A stretch of 23,128 nucleotides of DNA from an uncultured Amylibacter sp. (GCA_938001995.1 CALLAV010000316.1:1-23128); one strand, 5' to 3'; counted from the stretch's first letter, positions 1-8,404 are shown. The notes: generated by a model from the letters alone, not told the origin. A program made the numbers and translations.

Positions 1-1
1 G

Positions 2-622
2 GAAGCCGCACAAAAGGCTGGCAAATTTGCGGATGAAATCACGCCTTTCACAGTAAAGACACGCAAAGGCGATATCGTTGTCGACCAAGACGAATACATC
101 CGTCACGGCGCAACAATGGACGCGATGCAAAAACTGCGTCCCGCGTTTTCCAAAGACGGTTCCGTCACTGCCGCCAACGCATCTGGCCTGAATGACGGCG
201 CCGCCGCCGCATTGCTTATGTCCGCAGATGAGGCTGAAAAACGTGGGATCGAGCCACTCGCGCGCATCGTATCCTATGCAACAGCTGGCTTGGATCCATC
301 CATCATGGGCGTTGGCCCGATCTATGCCTCACGCAAAGCGCTCGACAAAGCGGGCTGGTCCGTTGGCGACCTCGACCTTGTTGAAGCGAACGAAGCCTTC
401 GCCGCACAAGCCTGTGCCGTGAACAAAGACATGGGTTGGGACCCAGCGATTGTGAACGTGAACGGCGGCGCAATCGCCATCGGCCACCCAATCGGCGCGT
501 CTGGCGCACGAATTCTGAACACTCTGCTGTTCGAAATGCAGCGTCGCGACGCGAAAAAAGGCCTCGCCACACTGTGTATCGGTGGCGGCATGGGCGTCGC
601 TATGTGTATCGAACGCCCCTAA
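2..622 (+). CDS. phaA: Acetyl-CoA acetyltransferase (beta-ketothiolase), C-terminal part
   Basis: This is the C-terminal half of a thiolase. The reading frame is open from base 2, so the start lies outside the window. The enzyme condenses two acetyl-CoA to acetoacetyl-CoA in the cytoplasm, the first step of polyhydroxybutyrate synthesis. Visible thiolase signatures are the [11 protein letters not shown] segment, the catalytic histidine in [10 protein letters not shown] and the C-terminal cysteine loop CIGGGMGVA. The stop TAA is at 620-622. phaB follows 64 bases downstream on the same strand, which is the classic phaAB arrangement and favours a biosynthetic thiolase over a fatty-acid degrading one. 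Nothing in the visible part is damaged. The family call is firm; the choice of phaA over atoB rests on the neighbour. Confidence 0.93.
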   Translation, partial: EAAQKAGKFADEITPFTVKTRKGDIVVDQDEYIRHGATMDAMQKLRPAFSKDGSVTAANASGLNDGAAAALLMSADEAEKRGIEPLARIVSYATAGLDPSIMGVGPIYASRKALDKAGWSVGDLDLVEANEAFAAQACAVNKDMGWDPAIVNVNGGAIAIGHPIGASGARILNTLLFEMQRRDAKKGLATLCIGGGMGVAMCIERP

Positions 623-629
623 TTGAACT

Positions 630-652
630 TGCCCTGCTGTATTGGCAGGGCA
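630..652 (+). other. Intercistronic hairpin between phaA and phaB
   Basis: TGCCCTGC at 630-637 pairs perfectly with GCAGGGCA at 645-652 around a 7-base loop. No T run follows, so it does not look like a full intrinsic terminator. It may mark an mRNA processing or stabilising site, or lower phaB transcription slightly. The structure is seen; the role is inferred. Confidence 0.45.
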
Positions 653-686
653 CCCCAAACATCAACAAAATTAAGGAGTTATCATT

Positions 687-1409
687 ATGGCAAGAGTTGC
701 ACTCGTAACTGGTGGATCCCGCGGCATCGGCGCGGCCATCTCAGTTAAATTGAAATCCGAAGGCTATGACGTCGCCGCATCTTATGCTGGTAACGACGAG
801 GCTGCCGCAAAATTCACCGCCGAAACAGGCATCAAAACCTACAAATGGAACGTGGCAGATTACGACAGCTGCGTCGAAGGTATCGCAGCAGTTGAGGCCG
901 ACCTCGGCCCTGTCGATGTTCTGGTCAACAACGCTGGCATCACCCGCGACGCCCCATTCCACAAAATGACCAAAGAACAATGGTCAGAGGTCATGGACAC
1001 AAACCTGTCTGGCGTGTTCAACATGACCCACCCACTTTGGAATGGTATGCGCGAACGCAAATTTGGCCGCGTCATTACGATCTCTTCGATCAATGGTCAA
1101 AAGGGTCAGTTCGCACAAGCCAACTACTCCGCTGCAAAAGCAGGCGACATCGGCTTTACCAAAGCATTGGCACAAGAAGGCGCACGCGCAGGCATCACTG
1201 TGAACGTGATCTGCCCAGGCTACATCGCAACAGACATGGTTATGGCGGTTCCTGAAAAGGTACGCGACAGCATCATTTCCACAATTCCAGTGGGTCGTTT
1301 GGGCGAGCCAGAAGAAATCGCACGTTGCGTAGCCTTTCTTGCATCCGACGATGCAGGTTTCATCACGGGTTCTACGATCACAGCAAACGGCGGCCAATAC
1401 ATCGTGTAA
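687..1409 (+). CDS. phaB: Acetoacetyl-CoA reductase
   Basis: This short-chain dehydrogenase of 240 residues reduces acetoacetyl-CoA to (R)-3-hydroxybutyryl-CoA with NADPH, the second step of polyhydroxybutyrate synthesis. The Rossmann motif TGGSRGIG is at residues 8-15 and NNAG at 81-84. The catalytic triad is Ser134, Tyr147 and Lys151, with the spacing of the Ralstonia enzyme. The segment INGQKGQFAQANYSAAKAG is typical of PhaB and separates it from FabG. The length is normal for the family. The start ATG at 687 is preceded by the strong ribosome binding site AAGGAG at 672-677. It lies just downstream of phaA, and a terminator follows the stop codon by 22 bases, so phaA and phaB probably form the end of one transcript. 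Confidence 0.95.
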   Translation: MARVALVTGGSRGIGAAISVKLKSEGYDVAASYAGNDEAAAKFTAETGIKTYKWNVADYDSCVEGIAAVEADLGPVDVLVNNAGITRDAPFHKMTKEQWSEVMDTNLSGVFNMTHPLWNGMRERKFGRVITISSINGQKGQFAQANYSAAKAGDIGFTKALAQEGARAGITVNVICPGYIATDMVMAVPEKVRDSIISTIPVGRLGEPEEIARCVAFLASDDAGFITGSTITANGGQYIV

Positions 1410-1431
1410 GCCACGTTCGTTTGAAACATTT

Positions 1432-1460
1432 AGGGCCGCTCAATCGAGCGGCCCTTTTTT
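1432..1460 (+). terminator. Intrinsic terminator of phaAB
   Basis: AGGGCCGCTC at 1432-1441 pairs perfectly with GAGCGGCCCT at 1446-1455 around the loop AATC, followed by a T run to 1460. It sits 22 bases after the phaB stop codon. The next gene is on the opposite strand. Confidence 0.93.
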
Positions 1461-1470
1461 GTCGGTCTGG

Positions 1471-1635
1471 CTAATTTTTCAGCCGTGTTATTTGTTCTTT
1501 AAGTCGGAGTTTTTCTTTTTTCATCGACGCAATCTCCAAATCGTCGGACCCTGGTCTTCGCTGTATCAATTCGACTCTTTGTGAGAGTTCTTCGTGCTTC
1601 TTTTGGAGTTCGGAAATGTGGGAACTCATGCTCAT
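1471..1635 (-). CDS. Small coiled-coil protein, DUF465 (YdcH-like)
   Basis: The 54-residue protein consists almost wholly of a charged amphipathic helix with heptad-like spacing (SHISELQKKHEELSQRV, then KKEKLRLKEQITRLK), as in the DUF465/YdcH family. The function of that family is unknown; it is probably cytoplasmic. The reading frame stays open further upstream, but the ATG at 1635 is chosen because a perfect AGGAGG lies 7 bases before it (complement of 1643-1648). A second ATG at 1629 is less well placed. It converges on the phaB terminator. The upstream leader holds an imperfect hairpin at 1673-1708. The family assignment is by recognition of length and helix pattern and is fairly secure. 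Confidence 0.85.
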   Translation of the reverse strand: MSMSSHISELQKKHEELSQRVELIQRRPGSDDLEIASMKKEKLRLKEQITRLKN

Positions 1636-1672
1636 TCTGGCACCTCCTATTTGATTAAGCACCCTCATAGCA

Positions 1673-1708
1673 GCACAAGATTTGCGTTCTGTCACGGAAT
1701 CTTTGTGC
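1673..1708 (-). other. Imperfect inverted repeat in the leader of the DUF465 gene
   Basis: GCACAAGATT at 1673-1682 pairs with AATCTTTGTGC at 1698-1708 with one bulged base, around a 15-base loop. It lies 25-60 bases upstream of the AGGAGG of the DUF465 gene. It could be a 5' leader structure, a protein binding site or chance. The rest of the 1636-1888 gap shows nothing gene-like apart from a weak hairpin at 1791-1815. Confidence 0.3.
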
Positions 1709-1790
1709 AAAATTGTGTGAACTTACTGCGTACGATTACGATGACGCCCGTCCCGCTTCAGCCGCGAAAATGTGTGATCTATGCCAAAAC

Positions 1791-1815
1791 AAAGGGAAAA
1801 AGCCGTCTTCCCTTT
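1791..1815 (-). terminator. Possible weak terminator of the DUF2007-trmN6 unit
   Basis: AAAGGGAA at 1791-1798 pairs perfectly with TTCCCTTT at 1808-1815. On the minus strand the hairpin is followed by GTTTTGG. It lies about 75 bases after the trmN6 stop. The stem has only three GC pairs and the T run is short, so the call is tentative. Confidence 0.35.
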
Positions 1816-1888
1816 CCTTAAAATTAGCAGGGGTTTATAAGAATTAACTAAAGTCATAAATTGTTACAGATGTCTAAATCTACCACCT

Positions 1889-2659
1889 TCAGGACGTATT
1901 CCCCCAGCAAAGCGCAGCGCCGTGCCGCAAAATCGCCGCTGCTTGGGGTGCGTAATCCGACACGCCTTGAACGTGCGCGTCGTTGTCGTGAACGTAAAAC
2001 GGGGGTAACAATTTCATCGGGGAGCGGGCTGATTTTCGTGCCCGAACAATCACTCGTTTTGCCGCGCGACCCCGACGTGACGCCAGCGGAAGAACCTCGA
2101 TAGCCCCAGCACGCCCCGACAAGCCGACCAATATGTCAGGCAATTGTTCGGCCAGTTGAATGATTGTTATCGTTCCGTTTGGTTTCAACCGCCGCAGCCC
2201 AGCGTCGATCCAAACCATCATTTCGGTTTCAAAAACATGGGCCATCGCTTTACCAGCATTTTGCGGTTTGCTCACAGCGCCTTTGTCAAAAAACGGCGGG
2301 TTGGCGATGACGTGATCAAAACTCTGCGACCGCAGCTCTGTGGGCATCTGTGCCAAGTCGCCTTCGATGATGTTGAAATCTATTCCATTTTCTGCGGCAT
2401 TCACCCGCGCCAACGCGGCATAGTCACTTTGCACCTCAAGCCCAGTGATCTGCACCTCTGGCAAACGGGATTTCAGACACAGGCTGGCCACCCCAACCCC
2501 ACACCCAAGTTCCAGAATACGATCATTCGACTTGGCCTCAATCGCCGCTGCCAGAAACACCGGGTCCGTTGCCGCACGATATCCATCAACAGGTTGGCGG
2601 ATCTGCAAAGCACCGCCCAAAAAACCATCTTCCGTCGTGTCCTTTTCGCGAAAACTCAT
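1889..2659 (-). CDS. trmN6: tRNA1(Val) (adenine(37)-N6)-methyltransferase-like, YfiC/TrmN6 family
   Basis: This 256-residue class I SAM-dependent methyltransferase has the SAM motif LELGCGVGVASL at residues 49-60 and the catalytic tetrapeptide NPPF at 120-123, which marks enzymes that methylate an exocyclic amino group. The N-terminal segment with DGYRAATDPVFLAAAI is typical of the YfiC/TrmN6 group, which makes m6A37 in tRNA1(Val). The ATG at 2659 overlaps the stop of the upstream DUF2007 gene by 4 bases (ATGA), so the two are translationally coupled. The length fits the family. The exact substrate is inferred from family membership; other NPPF methyltransferases such as HemK or RsmC are less likely given the length and N-terminus. 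Confidence 0.87.
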   Translation of the reverse strand: MSFREKDTTEDGFLGGALQIRQPVDGYRAATDPVFLAAAIEAKSNDRILELGCGVGVASLCLKSRLPEVQITGLEVQSDYAALARVNAAENGIDFNIIEGDLAQMPTELRSQSFDHVIANPPFFDKGAVSKPQNAGKAMAHVFETEMMVWIDAGLRRLKPNGTITIIQLAEQLPDILVGLSGRAGAIEVLPLASRRGRAAKRVIVRARKSARSPMKLLPPFYVHDNDAHVQGVSDYAPQAAAILRHGAALCWGNTS

Positions 2660-2877
2660 CGCAGGTCTGGCAGGTCTACCTCGTTGTCCTTCAAAATCGC
2701 ACGCGCCATGAAAAGATGTTCATCCGCGACCATTACGCGCCTTGGCATGATACCAATTGACCCTTCTAATGTGCTCATGTGGACGTCCAGTTCAAAGCAC
2801 ATTATATCCTCTGCACGAAGCAAAGCTTGTGCAAAGGCCACAATGGTCGGGTCGTTGGTGCGCAGCAATTCTTTCAT
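2656..2877 (-). CDS. DUF2007 domain protein
   Basis: The 73-residue protein matches the DUF2007 (putative signal transducing protein) pattern: an N-terminal MKELLRTNDP, a short helix AFAQALLRAEDI, a central strand region and the C-terminal MVADEHLFMARAIL. The structure is probably a small ferredoxin-like fold; no function is established. Its stop overlaps the start of the TrmN6-like gene by 4 bases, which suggests coexpression. It is transcribed divergently from the polyprenyl synthase gene, leaving about 66 bases between the two starts for both promoters. The family call is by recognition. Confidence 0.85.
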   Translation of the reverse strand: MKELLRTNDPTIVAFAQALLRAEDIMCFELDVHMSTLEGSIGIMPRRVMVADEHLFMARAILKDNEVDLPDLR

Positions 2878-2943
2878 GTCCCTGCCATACGGCTAAACAG
2901 GGGACCATGTCGAGCCAAAGGGAATGAATTTAAGGTGAACGAA

Positions 2944-3933
2944 GTGAGCCCCCTCAAACCGCACGAACAACTCGCGGCGCTTTTGGCCGACGATATGGCG
3001 GCAGTGAACGCACAAATCACGCAGCGTATGGCGTCTAAACACGCGCCGCGTATCCCAGAGGTAACCGCGCATTTGGTTGACGCAGGAGGCAAACGTCTGC
3101 GTCCGATGCTGACATTGGCTGCGGCACGTTTGTGTGGCTATGACGGGCACTATCACGTGCATCTTGCAGCGACGGTAGAGTTTATTCACACAGCAACCTT
3201 GCTGCATGATGATGTGGTGGACGAAAGCGAACGTCGCCGTGGTCGACCCACGGCGAACCTGTTGTGGGACAATAAATCATCTGTCCTTGTGGGCGATTAT
3301 CTGTTCTCGCGCTCCTTCCAATTGATGGTTGAAACAGGGTCTTTGCGGGTCCTGGATATTCTGGCAAACGCCTCTGCGACAATTGCAGAGGGTGAAGTTT
3401 TGCAACTCACCGCGGCCAGCAATTTGGCCACGGATGAGGCTGTTTACCTGCAAGTTGTACGGGGCAAAACGGCGGCGTTGTTTTCGGCTGCAACCGAAGT
3501 TGGCGGCGTGATTGCAGATGCGTCTGATGAGGTCACTCAAGCTTTGTTCGATTATGGCGACGCGTTAGGAATCAGTTTTCAGATTGTCGATGATCTATTG
3601 GATTATGGTGGGGCCGCGATGAGCCTTGGTAAAAACACTGGCGATGATTTCCGCGAGCGTAAATTGACGCTCCCTGTGATCAAAGCAGTGGCGCTGGCCG
3701 ATGCAGAAGAGCGGGCATTTTGGGTGCGTACCATCGAAAAGGGCGATCAACGGGATGGCGATTTGGAACACGCGATGGCGCTGATGACCAAACACGACAC
3801 GCTGGAAGCCACCCGACAAGATGCGTTGCATTGGGCGGCCAAGGCACGGACTGCACTTGGCAAAGTACCAGAAAGCGATCTGCGGAATTTGCTGATGGAT
3901 TTGTCGGACTACGTCGTTAGTCGCGTGGTTTGA
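2944..3933 (+). CDS. ispB: Polyprenyl (octaprenyl/decaprenyl) diphosphate synthase
   Basis: This 329-residue trans-prenyltransferase extends farnesyl diphosphate with isopentenyl diphosphate to make the ubiquinone side chain. With the start used here, the first aspartate-rich motif DDVVD is at residues 89-93 and the second, DDLLD, at 216-220. The substrate-binding segment GGKRLRP is at 48-54. GTG at 2944 is preferred because AAGG at 2932-2935 lies 8 bases upstream; GTG at 2935 is an alternative. A longer open frame back to 2779 would run antisense into the DUF2007 gene and is unlikely. The 3' end overlaps the convergent ispE gene by 25 bases. In alphaproteobacteria the product is commonly C50 (ddsA), but chain length cannot be read from the sequence. 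Confidence 0.93.
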   Translation: MSPLKPHEQLAALLADDMAAVNAQITQRMASKHAPRIPEVTAHLVDAGGKRLRPMLTLAAARLCGYDGHYHVHLAATVEFIHTATLLHDDVVDESERRRGRPTANLLWDNKSSVLVGDYLFSRSFQLMVETGSLRVLDILANASATIAEGEVLQLTAASNLATDEAVYLQVVRGKTAALFSAATEVGGVIADASDEVTQALFDYGDALGISFQIVDDLLDYGGAAMSLGKNTGDDFRERKLTLPVIKAVALADAEERAFWVRTIEKGDQRDGDLEHAMALMTKHDTLEATRQDALHWAAKARTALGKVPESDLRNLLMDLSDYVVSRVV

Positions 3934-4727
3934 ACCCACCACTCTGAATGATTGGCCGCGATGGTTTTGGCGGCCTTTGCGGCTTTGGCTTCGGTTTCGA
4001 AAATGCCAAAACATGTGGCCCCTGATCCAGACATGCGCGTCAGTGTGGCCCCCGCTTTTGCGATTGCGCCTAGAACATCCGCAATAACAGGTTCCGCCAT
4101 GATGGCTGGTTTTTGAAGGTCATTTCGCTGCGCCGAAATCCAACCCCATCCATCTTCTGTTTGTGCTGCAATTGGTGGGTTTTCTTTCGTATCCAATGCC
4201 TTGAAGACCGTGGGTGTAGACACAGACACCCCCGGGTTCACCAAGATCATCGGTTTGGCTGTAAGGTCCTTAATTGGCGAAATATCTTCGCCGATCCCAC
4301 GCATGCGCACCGCGCCCTGCGCCATACAAACAGGAACATCTGCCCCAAGCGCGAGTTGAAGCGGCAAGGCTGGCAAAGGTTCATCCCACAATTCGGCAAG
4401 ACCGCGCAACGCCGCCGCTGCGTCTGCCGATCCACCACCGATGCCTGACGCGACCGGCAGGTTCTTTTCCAAATGGATCGCAGCACCTTTTGCGCCTGAA
4501 AAACACCGTGCAGCTTTAAGGATCAGGTTGTCGTCTTCACCCGACAGGCCGTCCGCAAATGGGCCCCCAATCGTCAGGCTTGTCACATCGGCAGGTTCAA
4601 ACGTCAGAACATCGCCATAGTCTGCAAAGCCAACAATGCTATCGAGCAGGTGATACCCATCATCGCGCTGCCCAACGACATGCAGGCTCAGGTTTACCTT
4701 CGCCCGCGCGATCTGCTTAGTTGTCAT
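3909..4727 (-). CDS. ispE: 4-diphosphocytidyl-2-C-methyl-D-erythritol kinase
   Basis: This GHMP kinase of 272 residues phosphorylates CDP-methylerythritol in the MEP pathway to isopentenyl diphosphate. The N-terminal ARAKVNLSLHV segment carries the conserved Lys10 and Asn12, and the ATP loop GIGGGSADAAAAL is at residues 95-107. The C-terminal GHMP motif appears as LTRMSGSGATCFGIF. The ATG at 4727 is chosen because the product then begins right before the conserved strand; an upstream start at 4781 would extend 65 bases into the TPR gene. With this start it overlaps the TPR gene stop by 11 bases and is probably cotranscribed with it. Its 3' end overlaps the polyprenyl synthase gene, its functional partner in isoprenoid synthesis. 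Confidence 0.95.
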   Translation of the reverse strand: MTTKQIARAKVNLSLHVVGQRDDGYHLLDSIVGFADYGDVLTFEPADVTSLTIGGPFADGLSGEDDNLILKAARCFSGAKGAAIHLEKNLPVASGIGGGSADAAAALRGLAELWDEPLPALPLQLALGADVPVCMAQGAVRMRGIGEDISPIKDLTAKPMILVNPGVSVSTPTVFKALDTKENPPIAAQTEDGWGWISAQRNDLQKPAIMAEPVIADVLGAIAKAGATLTRMSGSGATCFGIFETEAKAAKAAKTIAANHSEWWVQTTRLTT

Positions 4728-6423
4728 TTTCCGCCGCAGGTTTGTTGGCTTCTTCGTTTTCCAAAACCGTGTCCAGACCAACGTCGAGCTTTAAGCGGAT
4801 GCGTTCTGCATCTTTTTCTTCTGGCTTAAAGGACAAGGCCCGACGCCATTGAAACTCCGCTTCGCGTTTGCGCCCGACCATCCAATACACATCGCCCAAA
4901 TGATCGTTGATGATCGGATCGTTAGAGACCAATTGCACGGCCCGTTCCATGGGTTCGACTGCTTCTTCGAACTTGCCCAAACGATAGAGAACCCAGCCCA
5001 AGCTGTCCGTGATGAACCCATCGTTCGGCCGTGCGGCAACCGCACGTTCGATCATGGCCTGCGCTTCGGGCAATTTCAGACCAAACTCCACCAACGAATA
5101 GCCGAGGTAATTCAAAACCAACGGCTGATCGGGATTTAAGTCCAACGCTTTGCGGAAGTCAGCTTCTGCTTTGTCCCAATCCCCTTCGCGTTCATGCGTA
5201 ATGCCGCGCGCATAAAACAAGAACCAGTGGTTTGGGGCAGGATCGGGGATCATGGCAACAGCCACGTCATATGCCTCGGTCGCTGCGGCGTAGTCTTCTT
5301 GGCCGCGCAGCACATCCCCAAGCGACATGTGAACGCGTGGCACATCGCCGTGGGACCGTGTTAATCCACGCAGCACCTCAATCGCGGCGTCCAGCTTTTC
5401 AGCGTCTACCAGCGCATCCGCACGACCCAGTTCTGCGTTCAGGAACATCGGATCGTCTTGCTTTACCTTCGCGTAGGTCCGCGTGGCCAGATTGTACTGT
5501 TCTTGATCTTGTAGAATTTCCGCCGTCAGCAAAATCGCTTCGGCGCTTTCAGGGCGCAGGTATTCCGCCAATCGTGCATAGACCAGCGCGTACCGCACGT
5601 CCTGTTCGCGTTCCAAAACACTCGCGAGTGTTAGAAACACCTCGGCAGATCCGTGCGCAGCATCGGTAATGTAATCGTAGTCCACCACGCCATTTTCTTC
5701 GATTGCATCGCGCAGCATGGTGACGCCTTGATCCGACGTGCCCCGCAAAGCGTCGTCCAGCAATGCAATCGCGTCGTCTTTGCGATCCAGTTGCGACATG
5801 ATCTGCGCATGGGCGATCAGGCTACCACGGTTCAGACGCATGTTGCCGTTTTCATCGCCCGTCAAAATGCGATCCGCTGTTTCAAAATCCCCAACGGACG
5901 CCAGCGCCAGCGCTTTGTGGTATTGCCCGAACAAACGCATCGCTGTTGGGCTTTGCATGCTGTCGAATTGATCCACAGCCGCTGTCATTTTCCCATCCCC
6001 GAGCGATATCCAACCCGACAAAAGGCCAAACATCAGCGGGCTGAAGCGGTCTTCGCCGTCTTGTAGGATGGCCTGTGCTTCGGAAAAATCACCCTTTTTG
6101 ATGGCGTCTGCTGTCAGCACTAAATCCGCCAATTGGCTGCCAAACTGGCCCGACGCAACCTTGGTTGCAATCGCAACTGCACGGTTCACATCGCCCTTGC
6201 CAACAAAGGACAGCAAGGCGTTTTGCAGCAAATAAGGGTTGTTTGGATCACGCGCCAATGCCTCGGCATAGAACTTGGCCGCTTGATCATAATTGTTATC
6301 GCGATTGGCTTGGTTGCCCGCAAGGTACGCCCCCGCAAGGCCTTGTGCTTGAGGCGGTGTCGCCACGCCAAACGCTGCCACAACACCCATCGCCAGTGCG
6401 AATTTCTTGGTTAAACCTGCCAC
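4717..6423 (-). CDS. Exported tetratricopeptide repeat protein
   Basis: The protein has a signal peptide (TKKFALAMGVVAAFGVA ending near AQA-like residues about position 26) followed by about 540 residues of helical TPR repeats. The clearest repeats are near the C-terminus, for example DWDKAEADFRKALDLNPDQP and KFEEAVEPMERAVQLVSNDP. No lipobox cysteine is seen, so it is probably periplasmic or outer-membrane attached by partners. The start is uncertain: GTG at 6423 gives a normal signal peptide, while a TTG at 6483 would add 20 residues without a good ribosome binding site. ispE follows with an 11-base overlap. TPR proteins next to ispE recur in Rhodobacterales. Partner and role are unknown; scaffolding is inferred. 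Confidence 0.87.
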   Translation of the reverse strand: MAGLTKKFALAMGVVAAFGVATPPQAQGLAGAYLAGNQANRDNNYDQAAKFYAEALARDPNNPYLLQNALLSFVGKGDVNRAVAIATKVASGQFGSQLADLVLTADAIKKGDFSEAQAILQDGEDRFSPLMFGLLSGWISLGDGKMTAAVDQFDSMQSPTAMRLFGQYHKALALASVGDFETADRILTGDENGNMRLNRGSLIAHAQIMSQLDRKDDAIALLDDALRGTSDQGVTMLRDAIEENGVVDYDYITDAAHGSAEVFLTLASVLEREQDVRYALVYARLAEYLRPESAEAILLTAEILQDQEQYNLATRTYAKVKQDDPMFLNAELGRADALVDAEKLDAAIEVLRGLTRSHGDVPRVHMSLGDVLRGQEDYAAATEAYDVAVAMIPDPAPNHWFLFYARGITHEREGDWDKAEADFRKALDLNPDQPLVLNYLGYSLVEFGLKLPEAQAMIERAVAARPNDGFITDSLGWVLYRLGKFEEAVEPMERAVQLVSNDPIINDHLGDVYWMVGRKREAEFQWRRALSFKPEEKDAERIRLKLDVGLDTVLENEEANKPAAENDN

Positions 6424-6530
6424 GTGCCATCCAATCAAATTTTTCGTTGGATAAAACCTAGCCCCAGACCCGTTGATTGACAATGAAGGGGATCGTTTTT
6501 TCGATCACAACTTCGCAGGTTAACCAAAGA

Positions 6531-6557
6531 AAAACCCCAACACGGTGGCTGGGGTTT
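6531..6557 (-). terminator. Intrinsic terminator of the ETF-QO gene
   Basis: On the minus strand AAACCCCA (complement of 6550-6557) pairs with TGGGGTTT (complement of 6532-6539) around a 10-base loop, followed by further T residues and TTTCTTTGG-like sequence. It lies 7 bases after the ETF-QO stop and separates that gene from the TPR-ispE unit. Confidence 0.75.
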
Positions 6558-6563
6558 CTGATC

Positions 6564-8219
6564 TTACATATTTGGGTAGTTTGGCCCTTCGCCCCCCTGG
6601 GGTGTGGCCCAGTTGATGTTCTGGCTTGGGTCCTTGATATCGCAGGTTTTACAATGAACGCAGTTTTGCGCGTTGATCTGGAACCGTGGATTGGACCCAT
6701 CATCGTCGCGCAGAACTTCGTAAACGCCAGCAGGGCAATATCGTTGCGCTGGTTCTGCGAACTCTGGCAGGTTCACATCAATTGGAATGCTCGCGTCCTT
6801 AAGCTGCAAGTGGCAGGGCTGTTCTTCGGCGTGGTTGGTCGCCGAGAAAGACACGTTCGTCAGGCGATCAAAAGACAGCACACCGTCCGGCTTTGGATAG
6901 TCAATCGTCGGATAATCCTTTGCTTTGCCCGTAGAGGCCGCATCAGATTTGCCGTGTTTTACCGTGCCAAGAAGGCTGAATTTAAAGATCGACTGGAACC
7001 ACATGTCGAACCCGCCGATGGACAATCCACCGAGCGGACCAAACTTGCCATTCAGCGGTGCAACATTGCGCACAGTCTTAAGATCTTTGCCAACTGGACC
7101 TGAACGCAACTCTGCATCGTATCCTGTCAACTCGTCGCCTTCGCGCCCCGCTTTGATCGCCTCTACCGCGTGTTCAGCGGCCGCTTTGCCAGACAGCATC
7201 GCGTTATGGTTGCCCTTGATACGCGGCAGGTTCACCAAACCAACGGAACAACCCAGCAGTGCACCGCCGGGGAACACAGCCTTAGGCATGGATTGGAAGC
7301 CACCTTTCGTCACAGCGCGCGCGCCGTAAGCAACCCGCTTGCCGCCTTCAAGAACCTTGGCGATGCGCGGGTGATGCTTCCACTTTTGGAATTCCATATA
7401 CGGGAACAGATGCGGGTTTTTGTAGTTTAGGTCGATGATGTAGCCAACATAGACCTGATTGTTATCGAGGTGGTACATGAACGACCCACCGCCGTTTTTG
7501 AACCCAAGCGGCCAACCCATTGTGTGGGTCACTTCGCCTTCGTTGTGGTTCTCTGGTTTCACTTCCCAGATTTCCTTCATGCCGAGGCCGAATTTCGCCA
7601 CGTCGCTGTCTTTATCCAGCTCGTATTTCGCGATCAGCTCTTTGGCAAGCGACCCGCGCACCCCTTCGGAAATCATCACATATTTGCCGTGCAATTCCAT
7701 GCCGGGCTCGTAATTCGCGCCTTTGGTTCCGTCTGGCTCGATGCCGAACTCACCCGCAACCACGCCTTTGACTTCACCGTTATCGCCGTACACTAACTCT
7801 GAACAGGCCATGCCTGGGAAAATCTCAACGCCCATGGCTTCGGCTTGTTCAGCCATCCAGCGGCAAACGTTGCCCATAGACACGATGTAGTTGCCGTGGT
7901 TGTTCATCAGCGGTGGCATCATCATGTTTGGCAGGCGCAGCTGACCTGCTTCGCCCAAAACATAGAAATTGTCTTCTTTCACAGGCACGTTAAGTGGCGC
8001 GCCTTTTTCTTTCCAATCAGGGATCAACGCATCCAAACCGCAAGGATCCAGAACCGCACCAGACAAGATGTGCGCGCCCACTTCGGAGCCTTTTTCCAGC
8101 ACAACAACATCCAGATCAGGGTCCAGTTGTTTGACACGGATCGCCGCAGACAGACCCGATGGTCCTGCCCCAACAATCACCACATCATATGGCATCGACT
8201 CGCGTTCAATCTCGGACAT
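6564..8219 (-). CDS. etfD: Electron transfer flavoprotein-ubiquinone oxidoreductase
   Basis: This 551-residue inner-membrane-associated iron-sulfur flavoprotein passes electrons from electron transfer flavoprotein (fed by acyl-CoA and amine dehydrogenases) to ubiquinone. The N-terminal FAD motif VVIVGAGPSGLSAA starts near residue 13. The C-terminal 4Fe-4S domain has Cys495 (CPAGVYE) and the CVHCKTC cluster at 520, 523 and 526, all intact. The ATG at 8219 is preferred over an in-frame TTG at 8234 because GGGAG lies 8 bases before it. A terminator follows the stop directly, so the gene is probably monocistronic. Length is typical. The gene symbol follows the recent etfD usage; etfQO and fixC-like names are also in use. 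Confidence 0.96.
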   Translation of the reverse strand: MSEIERESMPYDVVIVGAGPSGLSAAIRVKQLDPDLDVVVLEKGSEVGAHILSGAVLDPCGLDALIPDWKEKGAPLNVPVKEDNFYVLGEAGQLRLPNMMMPPLMNNHGNYIVSMGNVCRWMAEQAEAMGVEIFPGMACSELVYGDNGEVKGVVAGEFGIEPDGTKGANYEPGMELHGKYVMISEGVRGSLAKELIAKYELDKDSDVAKFGLGMKEIWEVKPENHNEGEVTHTMGWPLGFKNGGGSFMYHLDNNQVYVGYIIDLNYKNPHLFPYMEFQKWKHHPRIAKVLEGGKRVAYGARAVTKGGFQSMPKAVFPGGALLGCSVGLVNLPRIKGNHNAMLSGKAAAEHAVEAIKAGREGDELTGYDAELRSGPVGKDLKTVRNVAPLNGKFGPLGGLSIGGFDMWFQSIFKFSLLGTVKHGKSDAASTGKAKDYPTIDYPKPDGVLSFDRLTNVSFSATNHAEEQPCHLQLKDASIPIDVNLPEFAEPAQRYCPAGVYEVLRDDDGSNPRFQINAQNCVHCKTCDIKDPSQNINWATPQGGEGPNYPNM

Positions 8220-8404
8220 ATCTCGTTCTCCCAAATACTGCCCTGCGATGGGCGTAAAACAGTCTGAAGTCTTCTAATGTCATTGCGTGGGTTGAGCAAT
8301 AAATAAAGGGTAACTTGGCGTCGCAGGCATGATTATTGCGCAGGTTTTATGCAAACATGCCCAACCGTCATGGGAATCTGCCGAAATGGGGCGATAAACG
8401 CCTC

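Noticed and set aside
1861..2103. An 80-codon plus-strand frame at the end of trmN6
   Set aside because: It is almost wholly antisense to trmN6 and has an Arg/Pro-rich shadow composition.
2144..2896. A 250-codon open frame on the plus strand opposite trmN6 and the DUF2007 gene
   Set aside because: Both opposing genes have clear family motifs and coupled overlap, while this frame has no recognisable domain.
2779..2943. N-terminal extension of the polyprenyl synthase from 2779
   Set aside because: It would run antisense through the DUF2007 gene, adds residues without family similarity, and a GTG with a good ribosome binding site exists at 2944.
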